64,000 nucleotides of DNA from an uncultured Flavobacteriaceae bacterium (GCA_947500585.1 CANMSN010000016.1:1-64000); one strand, 5' to 3'; positions 50,222-58,554 are shown, counted from the stretch's first letter. The notes: generated from the sequence alone by a model not told the origin. A program made the numbers and translations.

Positions 50222-51091
50222 TTATTCAATAATTTTATTAAGCGTATATTTTATAAGATTTTCAACAATTTGTCCTGGATTTTCACTAAAAGTTCCGTTG
50301 GCTCTATTAGCTATAATAGCATTCAAAGATAATGCATGATGTCCCATTAATTTTGAAAGACCATATATAGCAGACGTTTCCATTTCTAAGTTTGTGACTC
50401 TCACTCCATCTAAATCAAAAGAATCTATTTTATCATTCAATTTTGCATCCTGCAGCGGTAATCGTAAAACGCGCCCTTGAGGCCCATAAAAACCTCCTGC
50501 AGTTGCTGTAATACCTTTATGAATTATATTGCTTTGAAATTTATTTTCTAAAACAGAACTATTTTTTACTACAATAGGTTTTGATTTATTTTCACCCCAA
50601 TTGGTATGATTTATAAATGCATTTTCAATACCTGAATTTTGAATTGTATTTATTTGGTAGGCATGAAGCATACCATTAAGATCTAAGCCATAAGTGCTTA
50701 AAAGAAAAGAATCTACAGGAATGTCTTTTTGTAAAGACCCTGAAGTTCCTATTCTAATAATATCTAGACTTTTTAGATGTTCTTTTGGTTTTCTTGTATC
50801 TAAATTAATATTTACAAGAGCGTCTAACTCATTTAAAACAATATCGATATTGTCAGGTCCTATTCCCGTTGAAATTACTGTAATACGTTTGCCTTTATAA
50901 AAACCAGTTTGTGTTTTAAACTCTCTTTTTTGAGTTTCAAATGCAATAGTATCAAAATGTTTTGTTACTTTTTCTACTCTGTTTTGATCTCCAACAAATA
51001 TAATTGTATCGGCTATGTTTTCTGGTTTTAAATTTAAATGGTAAACACTACCATCTGGATTTAAAATAAGTTCAGATTCTTTAATAGGCAT
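50222..51091 (-). CDS. Nucleoside phosphorylase (uridine phosphorylase-like)
   Basis: 289 residues of the PNP/UDP phosphorylase family. Signatures: TIIFVGDQNRVEKVTKHFD (phosphate-site region), VISTGIGPDNIDIVLNELD, IRIGTSGSLQKDIPVDSFLL (ribose/base region) and NLEMETSAIYGLSKLMGHHA (the Glu-Met-Glu purine/pyrimidine-binding motif). It should cleave a nucleoside with phosphate to the base and ribose-1-phosphate, but the base preference cannot be fixed. The start at 51091 overlaps the end of the DUF1835 gene by 11 bp, indicating translational coupling. Confidence 0.88.
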   Translation of the reverse strand: MPIKESELILNPDGSVYHLNLKPENIADTIIFVGDQNRVEKVTKHFDTIAFETQKREFKTQTGFYKGKRITVISTGIGPDNIDIVLNELDALVNINLDTRKPKEHLKSLDIIRIGTSGSLQKDIPVDSFLLSTYGLDLNGMLHAYQINTIQNSGIENAFINHTNWGENKSKPIVVKNSSVLENKFQSNIIHKGITATAGGFYGPQGRVLRLPLQDAKLNDKIDSFDLDGVRVTNLEMETSAIYGLSKLMGHHALSLNAIIANRANGTFSENPGQIVENLIKYTLNKIIE

Positions 51092-52022
51092 TTAAGGCAG
51101 ATTTTACGAGTTTGTTTTCTGATTTATTGAATTGAAACTCTATTTTATTAACACCCCCATAAGTCATGCTATTGTCAATTTCTAATGCAAAATTATACTG
51201 CCCTAATAAGGCTTCATGTCCTTTTCTATTTAAAGCTAAACTGTCATTTTCTAAAGTATAAAATATACTAAGCTGATCTATAATTCTTGATAATTGTAAA
51301 TCGCCATATCCATAAAAACCTTGATAATTAAGTGCGTAGCCTAATAAATGATTTTTAGATGTTACGGTGCGTTTTTTAATAATTTCTAAGATGTTTTTTT
51401 CAATGATATTTAATCCGTCAACAGAATCTGGAAATCGTTTTAAGTGTGCTTTTAAGCAATTACTCAAATACTCAAATGATGATGATTTTACAATAAAAGG
51501 TTTTAATAGGTTGTGGTCAATACCACAGTAAATACCCCAAATAGTAGTTGCTAAATCAATACCATTAGCATCTAATAAAACCTTGTTTTTGTAATGCTTT
51601 ATTAATTGTTCTGATGATAACTCAGATAAGGCTTTTAAGTTTTTTTCTCCTTCAACCCGTCCGCTACAAACTAAATAAATGGGAAGTTCAATTTTTTTCT
51701 GTTGAATAAGACTAATAACAGCTACCATGTTGATGTGACAGAATAAATCATATTCAAACCAAAGTATAATTTCTGAATAGTTTTCAGTGTGATTTAATTT
51801 ATCTAACTCATTTTTAATGAGATCAATATCTAAATCGATATCGTAGAATTCATTAAAAAAAGATTTTCGAAGATTTAAAAACTCTTCAGAATCTAATAGT
51901 TCTGAAGTTGGACCTTCACAAAGCATTTCCTGCCATGTAAGTTTCTCACCTTCAATACCTAATTTATTAATTGTTTTAGTGAGAATTGTTCCGTTGGTAA
52001 TGTGTAGTGGTAGTTTTTTCAT
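51081..52022 (-). CDS. DUF1835 domain protein
   Basis: 313 residues, cytoplasmic. It begins LPLHITNGTILTKTINKLGI and has GEKLTWQEMLCEGPTSELLD, ILWFEYDLFCHINMVAVISL and a C-terminal part with NHLLGYALNYQGFYGYGDLQ and NRKGHEALLGQ. These match DUF1835 proteins, whose conserved Asp/Glu/His pattern (LWFEYDLFCQ-like) suggests an enzyme, but no activity is known to me. It overlaps the nucleoside phosphorylase gene by 11 bp, so the products may act together. Confidence 0.8.
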   Translation of the reverse strand: MKKLPLHITNGTILTKTINKLGIEGEKLTWQEMLCEGPTSELLDSEEFLNLRKSFFNEFYDIDLDIDLIKNELDKLNHTENYSEIILWFEYDLFCHINMVAVISLIQQKKIELPIYLVCSGRVEGEKNLKALSELSSEQLIKHYKNKVLLDANGIDLATTIWGIYCGIDHNLLKPFIVKSSSFEYLSNCLKAHLKRFPDSVDGLNIIEKNILEIIKKRTVTSKNHLLGYALNYQGFYGYGDLQLSRIIDQLSIFYTLENDSLALNRKGHEALLGQYNFALEIDNSMTYGGVNKIEFQFNKSENKLVKSALNAY

Positions 52023-52025
52023 AAT

Positions 52026-52352
52026 TTATCCGCCTACACGTTTTACGTTAAAGCCTTTATCTTTTAGCATTTTCATAATCTTGTCACGATAATCACCTTG
52101 AATAATAATTTTATCATCTTTAAAGCTGCCACCAACGCTTAATTTTGTTTTAATTTCTTTGGCTAGTGCTTTAAAATCTTCGTTAGCACCCGTATAACCT
52201 TCAAGAATAGTTATAGGCTTTCCTTTTCGTTTTTCGTATTTGCAAATAATGGGATCATCTTGCATCCAGATATTTGATGCATCACTTTGTTCTTCTTTTA
52301 TTTCTTCCTTGTGATCTGGGAATAAATTTTTTAGCTGATCTTGTAAATCCAT
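52026..52352 (-). CDS. SUI1/eIF1-type translation factor (YciH-like)
   Basis: 108 residues. The C-terminal half has the SUI1 fold: CKYEKRKGKPITILEGYTG, FKALAKEIKTKLSVGGSFKD, KIIIQGDYRDKIMKMLKDKG. YciH-like proteins bind the 30S subunit and affect initiation fidelity in enteric bacteria. The N-terminal 30 residues are acidic and probably disordered. It lies 3 bp upstream of the DUF1835 gene and 5 bp downstream of the oxygenase gene, so it is part of the operon. Confidence 0.92.
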   Translation of the reverse strand: MDLQDQLKNLFPDHKEEIKEEQSDASNIWMQDDPIICKYEKRKGKPITILEGYTGANEDFKALAKEIKTKLSVGGSFKDDKIIIQGDYRDKIMKMLKDKGFNVKRVGG

Positions 52353-52357
52353 AACTT

Positions 52358-53308
52358 CTACTTCTTGATAAGACCAAGTTCAACTAAGCGCTCATTTAAA
52401 AACTCGCCAGCTGTAATGTCATCAAATTGTTTTGGATTTTTCTCATCAATACAACCTTCTAAAACATTTAATTTCATATCACTTATTGGATGCATAAAGA
52501 AAGGAATTGAATAACGTGATGTCCCCCAAAGTTCTTTCGGTGGGTTTATAACACGATGTATAGTAGATTTTAATTTGTTATTGGTATGTCTAGAAAGCAT
52601 ATCTCCAACATTTATCATAAGCTCGTTTGGTTGCGCAATAGCATCAATCCAATCACCTTTAAGATTTTGAACTTGCAAACCACGGCCTTGAGCGCCCATT
52701 AGAAGCGTAATTAAATTTATGTCACCATGAGCTGCTGCTCTAACTGCTTCCTTAGGTTCTTCAGTAATTGGTGGGTAATGAATAGGTCTTAAAATTGAAT
52801 TCCCATTATGGATATAGCCATCAAAATAGGTTTCATCTAACCCTAAATGTAATGCTAAAGCGCGTAATACATATTTAGCAGTTTTTTCAAGCATTTTGTA
52901 GGTTTCTTTTCCAACTTTATTGAATTCAGAAAGTTCTTCAACAATAACATTATCGGGGTATTCTTCTTTGTATTTTTCATCATCTTCAACATACTGTCCA
53001 AAATGCCAAAACTCTTTTAAATCGCCTTCTTTTTTTCCTTTAGCACTTTCTTTTCCAAAAGACACATAACCGCGTTGGCCTCCAATACCTGGTATTTCAT
53101 ACTTCTTTTTAGTTTCGGTTGGTAAACTGAAAAAATTCTTGACTTCACTATATAAGTTTTCAACTAAAGTATCATCTAAAAAATGACCTTGTAACGCAAC
53201 AAAACCTATTTCTTCGTAGGCTTTACCTATAGCATCTACAAATTTTTGCTTTCTAGATGGATCGTCAGAAATAAAGTCTTTTAAATCAACACTTGGAATA
53301 CTAGTCAT
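52358..53308 (-). CDS. Isopenicillin N synthase-family 2-oxoglutarate/Fe(II) oxygenase
   Basis: 316 residues. The N-terminal DIOX_N part starts IPSVDLKDFISDDPSRKQKF and has IGKAYEEIGFVALQGH. The double-stranded beta-helix core has HGDINLITLLMG (first His and Asp iron ligands), then KSTIHRVINP (second His) and RYSIPFFMHP (Arg and Ser for the 2-oxoacid carboxylate). The fold and length (about 310-340 residues) fit IPNS-like oxidases of unknown substrate, common in Bacteroidota. It is the first gene of the operon and has TACATTTG 27-34 bp upstream of its start. Confidence 0.9.
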   Translation of the reverse strand: MTSIPSVDLKDFISDDPSRKQKFVDAIGKAYEEIGFVALQGHFLDDTLVENLYSEVKNFFSLPTETKKKYEIPGIGGQRGYVSFGKESAKGKKEGDLKEFWHFGQYVEDDEKYKEEYPDNVIVEELSEFNKVGKETYKMLEKTAKYVLRALALHLGLDETYFDGYIHNGNSILRPIHYPPITEEPKEAVRAAAHGDINLITLLMGAQGRGLQVQNLKGDWIDAIAQPNELMINVGDMLSRHTNNKLKSTIHRVINPPKELWGTSRYSIPFFMHPISDMKLNVLEGCIDEKNPKQFDDITAGEFLNERLVELGLIKK

Positions 53309-53334
53309 GAGGAATGTTATTATAGAATGTGTTA

Positions 53335-53342
53335 CAAATGTA
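53335..53342 (-). promoter_or_regulatory. -7 element for the oxygenase operon
   Basis: The plus strand reads CAAATGTA, TACATTTG on the minus strand and a full TAnnTTTG match. No well-spaced -33 TTG is seen. Confidence 0.45.
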
Positions 53343-53387
53343 CAAAAACATTACAAAGTTTAATACTATCTCAATTAGATAACTTTA

Positions 53388-53418
53388 TTGAAAATATATT
53401 GTTTTTATGGTATATTTG
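53388..53418 (+). promoter_or_regulatory. Promoter of the 2-oxoacid dehydrogenase gene
   Basis: TTG (53388-53390), 20 bases, TATATTTG (53411-53418). The start codon is 21 bp downstream. It is divergent from the oxygenase operon element. Confidence 0.7.
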
Positions 53419-53439
53419 ATATGGTAAGACAACCAACTA

Positions 53440-55443
53440 ATGGAAAGAGAATCTTATTCAATTCATATAAATTATAATACTGAAAATCTGGATACTACCA
53501 CATTAATTCAGCTATATAAAAATATACTGAAACCAAGAATGGCAGAGGAGAAGATGCTTGTTTTGTTGCGCCAAGGAAAAATAAGCAAATGGTTTTCAGG
53601 CATTGGGCAAGAAGCCATAGCTGTAGGTATCACTATGGCTTTAAATAGTGATGAGTATATTTTACCCATGCACAGAAATTTGGGTGTTTTTACAACACGG
53701 AATATCCCGTTATATCGCTTATTTGCCCAATGGCTAGGCAAAGCTTCTGGTTTTACAAAAGGTAGAGATCGTTCTTTTCATTTTGGAACTCAACAATATA
53801 AAATTGTCGGAATGATTTCGCATTTAGGTCCTCAATTGGGTGTTGCAGATGGTATTGCTTTAGCTATAAAATTGAAAAATAAAAATGAAGTTACTGCTGT
53901 TTTTACTGGAGAAGGTGGCACTAGTGAGGGCGATTTTCATGAAGCATTAAATGTGGCATCAGTATGGCAGCTTCCTGTTTTATTTTGTGTAGAAAATAAT
54001 GGTTACGGGTTATCTACGCCGACACATGAACAATATAATTGTGAAAATATAGCTGATAGAGGAATAGGCTACGGCATAGAATCACATATTATCGATGGTA
54101 ATAACATTATAGAAGTTTACACAAAAGTTTCTGAGATAGCTGCGAGTATTCGCGAAAATCCACGTCCAGTTTTGTTGGAATTTAAGACGTTTCGTTTGCG
54201 TGGACATGAAGAAGCGAGTGGTACAAAATATGTTCCTGAGGACATCATGAATGCTTGGAAAATGAAAGATCCGGTAACTAATTTTGAGTCTTTTTTAAAG
54301 GCAAATAATGTTTTGAGTGAAGATGCTGAACTTAAAATAAAAGATGAAATAACTGATGAAATTAATGAGCATTTAGAAGTAGCTTTTAAGGAAAGTGATA
54401 TTATTCCTGATTTAATAAATGAATTAGATGATGTATTTCAAAAATCAATTTACCAAGAAGTTAGCGTCAATAATGAATTAAAAGAAATTCGATTTATTGA
54501 TGCTATTTCTGAAAGTTTGAAGCAAAGTATGGAGCAACATAATGACTTAGTTATTATGGGGCAAGATATTGCAGAATATGGTGGTGCTTTTAAAATTACT
54601 GAAGGTTTTGTTGAGCAATTTGGAAAAGACCGTATTCGTAATACACCTATTTGTGAGTCGGCAATTATTGAAACCGCCATGGGTTTGTCCATTGCTGGAA
54701 TAAAGAGTATTGTAGAAATGCAATTTGCTGATTTTGTAACCTCTGGATTTAATCCTGTAGTTAATTATTTGGCAAAATCATATTATAGATGGAATCAAAA
54801 CGCGGATGTTGTTATACGGATGCCTTGTGGAGGAGGCGTTGCTGCTGGTCCATTTCATTCTCAAACTAATGAGGCTTGGTTTACCAAAACTCCAGGTTTA
54901 AAAGTTGTTTATCCAGCATTTCCTTATGATGCTAAAGGACTTTTAAATACAGCTATAAACGACCCGAATCCTGTATTGTTTTTTGAGCATAAGGGTTTGT
55001 ACAGAACTATTCGTCAAGATGTTCCAACAGATTATTACACAATACCTTTTGGAAAAGCATCTTTATTAAGAACAGGAACAGCTGTTACTGTAATTAGTTA
55101 TGGTGCTGCAATACATTGGGCTTTAGAAACTTTAGATAATAATTTAGAAGTTTCAGCTGATGTTATCGATTTAAGAACACTTCAACCTTTAGATACTGAA
55201 ACTATTTTTGCATCAGTAAAAAAGACAGGAAAAGCTATTATTTTGCAAGAAGACTCTCTGTTTGGTGGTATAGCCAGTGATATTTCTTCTCTAATCATGG
55301 AAAACTGTTTTGAATATCTTGATGCACCAGTAAAACGTGTTGCTAGTATTGAAACTCCAATTCCATTTGCTAGTCAATTAGAACAGCAATACTTACCAAA
55401 AAATAGATTTGAAATAGTTTTGAAGGAGTTATTATACTATTGA
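53440..55443 (+). CDS. Fused 2-oxoacid dehydrogenase E1 alpha-beta (probably branched-chain)
   Basis: 667 residues, E1 alpha and beta in one chain, as is usual in Bacteroidota. The alpha part (about 15-330) has LRQGKISKWFSGIGQEAIAV, the thiamine diphosphate motif GEGGTSEGDFHEALNVAS to ENNGYG, and RLRGHEEASGTKYVPED. The beta part (about 345-667) has VIMGQDIAEYGGAFKITEGF, RIRNTPICESAIIETAMGLS and VVIRMPCGGGVAAGPFHSQT. It decarboxylates a 2-oxoacid and transfers the acyl group to the E2 lipoyl domain. Similarity in these motifs favours the branched-chain enzyme over pyruvate, but the substrate is not certain. E2 and E3 are not in the window. Confidence 0.92.
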   Translation: MERESYSIHINYNTENLDTTTLIQLYKNILKPRMAEEKMLVLLRQGKISKWFSGIGQEAIAVGITMALNSDEYILPMHRNLGVFTTRNIPLYRLFAQWLGKASGFTKGRDRSFHFGTQQYKIVGMISHLGPQLGVADGIALAIKLKNKNEVTAVFTGEGGTSEGDFHEALNVASVWQLPVLFCVENNGYGLSTPTHEQYNCENIADRGIGYGIESHIIDGNNIIEVYTKVSEIAASIRENPRPVLLEFKTFRLRGHEEASGTKYVPEDIMNAWKMKDPVTNFESFLKANNVLSEDAELKIKDEITDEINEHLEVAFKESDIIPDLINELDDVFQKSIYQEVSVNNELKEIRFIDAISESLKQSMEQHNDLVIMGQDIAEYGGAFKITEGFVEQFGKDRIRNTPICESAIIETAMGLSIAGIKSIVEMQFADFVTSGFNPVVNYLAKSYYRWNQNADVVIRMPCGGGVAAGPFHSQTNEAWFTKTPGLKVVYPAFPYDAKGLLNTAINDPNPVLFFEHKGLYRTIRQDVPTDYYTIPFGKASLLRTGTAVTVISYGAAIHWALETLDNNLEVSADVIDLRTLQPLDTETIFASVKKTGKAIILQEDSLFGGIASDISSLIMENCFEYLDAPVKRVASIETPIPFASQLEQQYLPKNRFEIVLKELLYY

Positions 55444-55447
55444 ATAA

Positions 55448-55479
55448 AAAAAGACGCCAGCACTGCTCGACGTCTTTTA
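55448..55479 (+). terminator. Intrinsic terminator after the E1 gene
   Basis: AAAGACG (55450-55456) pairs with CGTCTTT (55471-55477) around a 14-base loop; T-rich tail. It begins 4 bp after the stop. Confidence 0.65.
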
Positions 55480-55831
55480 TCTTTAATATTAAAGTAATTT
55501 TTTCATGAGGAAAATACATAACCTCCAATTTTGAGTAACTAAATAAGTTACTTAATAAAACATACAACCGCTAAGCCATATATACGAAAACCATGTCTGC
55601 ATTGGTATTGCAGTAGTTATTAGTTGTTTCATAACTCGCCCGTCTTTGAAGTGCATTCCCTTAGCGGCTTCTGACATTAAAACAAGAATAGCTTAATACG
55701 ATGAATACTTGCCTTAAAGGATATAAGGGTTATTCTTAATTATATAAACAACTCGCCAGACAAAATTAAAGTTTAATTAATAAATTTTTGACCTTAAAAG
55801 AAAAACGTTATGAACAAGTTTTCAACAAGAA
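55480..55831. other. Gap between E1 and dipeptidase genes
   Basis: Contains the possible 41-codon reading frame at 55552-55677 on the minus strand and two inverted repeats: CCGCTAAG/CTTAGCGG at 55568-55575 and 55660-55667, and AGTAACT/AGTTACT near 55535-55553. The remainder is AT-rich. Confidence 0.5.
55552..55677 (-). CDS. Possible 41-residue small protein or structured RNA
   Basis: ATG to TAA on the minus strand. It starts MSEAAKGMHFKDGRV and ends in a hydrophobic, aromatic-rich tail (TWFSYIWLSGCMFY). An 8-bp inverted repeat (CCGCTAAG/CTTAGCGG) encloses most of the frame and a hairpin lies just past the stop. No promoter was found. It could be a small membrane-active peptide, a structured RNA with a closing stem, or a relic; the sequence does not decide. 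Confidence 0.3.
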   Translation of the reverse strand: MSEAAKGMHFKDGRVMKQLITTAIPMQTWFSYIWLSGCMFY

Positions 55832-57142
55832 CTATTGAATTGTTTTAGCCACAGCTTCAACTTCGTCCAAAACACGAAGTAAATTTCCACTCCAAAGCAT
55901 TTCTATGTCATCTTCAGTGTAACCTCGCTTTACAAGTTCCAAAGTCACATTAAACGTTTCAGAAGCATCACTCCAGCCTCCAATGCCGCCACCACCATCA
56001 AAATCACTACTAATACCAACATGTTCAATCCCTATTTTCTCAACTAAATAATCAATGTGGTTTACAAAATCTGAAACATCAACCATTGGAGGGATATCGT
56101 CTCTTTTGCTCGCTTTTTCGTTTGCAATCATATTTATTTTTCCTCTAAGACTATAAAATTTATCTTTTTCGTCTTTATCTAGTGTTTGTCGTTCTTTTGC
56201 GTTATACCATTTAGTGCCTAGAGAATCGGCTATTTTCATTCTAATTTCAAGTAATGCTTTGTTTCTTGCCTTATTTTTTTCTGTGTTTAGATAAGCTTGA
56301 AAAGCAACTGTTTGAACAACACCTCCATTTTCTTTCATGAGTTCTAATTGCTCATCATCTAAATTTCTACTATGGTCGCATAAGGCTCTTGCAGAAGAAT
56401 GTGACGCTATAATTGGGGCTTTACTTAGTGCAATCATTTGCTTCATGGCTTCTTTTGATGGGTGAGACACATCTATCATCATGCCTAATCTATTCATTTC
56501 TTTAATGACGTCTTTTCCTAAATCACTCAATCCATTATGCAACCAAATATCATCAGCTTCCCCTGTATTACTATCACATAACTGACTATGTCCATTATGA
56601 GCAAGAGACATGTACCTCGCTCCTAGATTATAAAACTTCTCAACGTTTGAAATATCTAAACCCACAGGATAACCGTTTTCAATACCAATCATGGCAACTT
56701 TTTTACCAGATTTAGAAATGCGTCTTACATCATTGGAAGTTGTAGCCAATTCAATATCATTTGGCGCTATTTCTTTAACTAATTTATGAATAGCTTCAAA
56801 CTTAGACATCGCATTTTCGTATGCTTTTTTATAACCTTCAGCATTTAAAGCGTCTTGACCTGTATAAACAATAAACCAAGCCACATCCAATCCGCCAGAT
56901 TTCATTTTTGGCAATGTTATTTGCGTATCTAAATCTTGTGTGTAATTAATTGAATCTGTGAAATTTTTAACATTAATATCACAATGTGTATCAAGAGTAA
57001 TCACACGTTCATGAATTTTTTGTGCACGTTCTATAAGTGCAATCGAATCGTTAGTTTTCATTATGCTTTCGGTTGATTTTGATTCGTTTTTACAAGAAAA
57101 AAAAGATATTAAAACGGAAAAAACAAAAAGTTGATATTTCAT
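55832..57142 (-). CDS. Membrane dipeptidase, M19 family, lipoprotein
   Basis: 436 residues from the ATG at 57142, chosen because it begins a lipoprotein signal (MKYQLFVFSVLISFFSC); the frame extends 13 codons further upstream. Renal-dipeptidase motifs with zinc ligands: VITLDTHCDINVKNF, GIENGYPVGLDISNVEKFYN, YMSLAHNGHSQLCDS, MIDVSHPSKEAMKQMI, PIIASHSSARALCDHSRN and EHVGISSDFDGGGGIGG. It should hydrolyse dipeptides, perhaps D-amino-acid-containing ones, in the periplasm. It is transcribed divergently from the 3D-domain gene, with 86 bp between the starts. Confidence 0.93.
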   Translation of the reverse strand: MKYQLFVFSVLISFFSCKNESKSTESIMKTNDSIALIERAQKIHERVITLDTHCDINVKNFTDSINYTQDLDTQITLPKMKSGGLDVAWFIVYTGQDALNAEGYKKAYENAMSKFEAIHKLVKEIAPNDIELATTSNDVRRISKSGKKVAMIGIENGYPVGLDISNVEKFYNLGARYMSLAHNGHSQLCDSNTGEADDIWLHNGLSDLGKDVIKEMNRLGMMIDVSHPSKEAMKQMIALSKAPIIASHSSARALCDHSRNLDDEQLELMKENGGVVQTVAFQAYLNTEKNKARNKALLEIRMKIADSLGTKWYNAKERQTLDKDEKDKFYSLRGKINMIANEKASKRDDIPPMVDVSDFVNHIDYLVEKIGIEHVGISSDFDGGGGIGGWSDASETFNVTLELVKRGYTEDDIEMLWSGNLLRVLDEVEAVAKTIQ

Positions 57143-57228
57143 TGATTTTATATATGAAGCGTTAATCTTGTGAAGATACAAAATAGACTTAAATTAAATG
57201 GGAATAGTAAAATTTGTATCTTTAATGT

Positions 57229-57624
57229 ATGCGTTTAATAATATTTGCAATACTATTGGTTACTTTTAGTTGTAAAGAAAGCCCAAAGGAATTATACACA
57301 TGGCAATCTATGGAAGTAACAGCTACAGCCTATAATTCATTAGCGTATCAAACAAGTTCTGAGCCTAATATTACTGCATTTGGAGATAGTTTACAGCCAG
57401 GAAAAAAATATATTGCAGTGTCAAGAGATTTATTAAAACTGGGTTTAAAACATAATATCCCTGTCAAAATTGAAGGTCTTGAAGGGATATATTTGGTTAA
57501 GGATAAAATGCATTCGCGATGGCGTAAAAAAATCGATATTTACATGGGCGAAGATGTTAAAGCCGCCAAATTGTGGGGCAAAAAAACAGTGTGTATCGAT
57601 TATGGAATTCCAATAAGCGAATAG
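57229..57624 (+). CDS. 3D-domain lipoprotein (murein-active type)
   Basis: 131 residues. MRLIIFAILLVTFSC is a lipoprotein signal. The rest is a single 3D domain (double-psi beta-barrel): EVTATAYNSLAYQTS, ITAFGDSLQPGKKYIAVSRD, and the defining end IDIYMGEDVKAAKLWGKKTV, whose Asp residues give the family its name. Related domains occur in lytic transglycosylases (MltA) and spore cell-wall proteins, so a cell-wall role is likely, but activity is not proven. Its stop is 1 bp from the exbD stop. Confidence 0.85.
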   Translation: MRLIIFAILLVTFSCKESPKELYTWQSMEVTATAYNSLAYQTSSEPNITAFGDSLQPGKKYIAVSRDLLKLGLKHNIPVKIEGLEGIYLVKDKMHSRWRKKIDIYMGEDVKAAKLWGKKTVCIDYGIPISE

Positions 57625-57625
57625 T

Positions 57626-58183
57626 TTATTTCGTTTCAGCTTCCGATAATACAAACGGATAAGCGTCTTTTACTTGCTGCAATTGGTCTGTTGATAAATC
57701 TTCGGGTAATTTATTAAATACTTGTTTTGCATAATCTTTTCGTAAATCGAAATAAGCTTTAGTTAATTCATCTTGCACTTGAATGAATTGATTATAAGAC
57801 GTATTTCTATCATTTTGTAATGAAATTACAGCTTTTTTTGGGTTATCTGATAATTCTGAAGATTTAAAACCGCTACAATAACTACAACTACCATCTAGGT
57901 TATTATCTAAAAACTGTTTGGCTATATCTTTTAATTCAGCAATATTAATAATATCATCCTCAACCATGATTTCATCATTTGCATTGATTGAAATTCTTAA
58001 AAGATTATGCTCTTTTATTTTGCTATCACAGTCTATTCCTTGCGGACATTCTGCTGGTAATTTTCTAGTAATTCCTTTGTCTTTAGGAATTGCAGCGGTA
58101 ATTAAAAAGAAAATAAGTAATAGAAATGCTATGTCTGCCATAGAACCAGCATTTACTTCAGGCATTAATTTTGAACGTCTCAT
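57626..58183 (-). CDS. ExbD/TolR family protein
   Basis: 185 residues. Short cytoplasmic N-terminus (MRRSKLMPEVNAGSMAD), then one membrane helix, IAFLLLIFFLITAAI; the Asp of MADIAFLLL is the proton-path residue conserved in ExbD/TolR/MotB proteins. The periplasmic part contains a CSYCSG pair of cysteines and a longer C-terminal extension (YFDLRKDYAKQVFNKLP). ExbD works with ExbB to energise outer-membrane import or envelope machines, but no exbB gene adjoins it here. Three very small genes lie immediately upstream on the same strand. Confidence 0.9.
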   Translation of the reverse strand: MRRSKLMPEVNAGSMADIAFLLLIFFLITAAIPKDKGITRKLPAECPQGIDCDSKIKEHNLLRISINANDEIMVEDDIINIAELKDIAKQFLDNNLDGSCSYCSGFKSSELSDNPKKAVISLQNDRNTSYNQFIQVQDELTKAYFDLRKDYAKQVFNKLPEDLSTDQLQQVKDAYPFVLSEAETK

Positions 58184-58250
58184 AATTATAGTTTTATATG
58201 TTAATATGACGTTTAAGTCACAAAAACAATACCAAAAAAGAGACTTCTAA

Positions 58251-58385
58251 TTAATGAAAATAACGCTTTGTACCTTTCCAAACAGTGGTGTCTGAAGTAT
58301 TAATATTTAAGACGCATCTGCAATTAAGCAAATTTTCTTGTGTAATATTATTTAAGTGTTTAGATATTTTATTGAATGTTTTCAT
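58251..58385 (-). CDS. Small gene 3 upstream of exbD, 44 residues
   Basis: ATG to TAA on the minus strand, 67 bp upstream of exbD. It begins MKTFNKISKHLNNITQEN and contains a CRC motif in the middle; it ends VWKGTKRYFH. No signal peptide or membrane segment. The Trp/Lys-Arg/Tyr ending resembles those of the two 28-residue products encoded just upstream, but the rest is unrelated, so common ancestry is uncertain. No known family. Confidence 0.45.
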   Translation of the reverse strand: MKTFNKISKHLNNITQENLLNCRCVLNINTSDTTVWKGTKRYFH

Positions 58386-58396
58386 TTTTGATTTGA

Positions 58397-58434
58397 TTTT
58401 GATACTGAAACAGGTTCAGCACAGGTTGATGAAA
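58397..58434. repeat. REP-like 38-bp repeat, copy 1
   Basis: Identical to 58555-58592. It contains CTGAA-ACAGG-TTCAG, a small hairpin typical of palindromic elements in Flavobacteriaceae. It separates small genes 2 and 3. Confidence 0.85.
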
Positions 58435-58444
58435 GATTTTGGAT

Positions 58445-58472
58445 TAAAAAGACGTTATTAATTATAACGTCT
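58445..58472 (-). terminator. Intrinsic terminator overlapping the end of small gene 2
   Basis: On the minus strand AGACGTTAT, 5-base loop, ATAACGTCT, then a run of five T. The stem spans the last codons and the stop. The equivalent place in small gene 1 has no complete stem. Confidence 0.6.
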
Positions 58473-58544
58473 CTTTGAATTCCATTGATTACTTTTAGTA
58501 GTACTTAAAGTCCCTGATAATTGATTGTTGTTTAAAGTTCTCAT
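58458..58544 (-). CDS. Small gene 2, 28-residue product, paralogue of small gene 1
   Basis: ATG to TAA. The product reads MRTLNNNQLSGTL (1-13), then a Ser/Thr-rich link, TKSNQWNS and KRRYN. 23 of 28 positions match small gene 1, located 157 bp upstream in the same orientation. Between the two, five codons differ silently (Ser10, Gly11, Asn19, Asn22, Lys24) and five change the residue, always among small polar or basic types, which favours a real coding frame. An intrinsic terminator stem overlaps the last codons and stop. Family and function unknown. Confidence 0.5.
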   Translation of the reverse strand: MRTLNNNQLSGTLSTTKSNQWNSKRRYN

Positions 58545-58554
58545 GATTGTTGTT

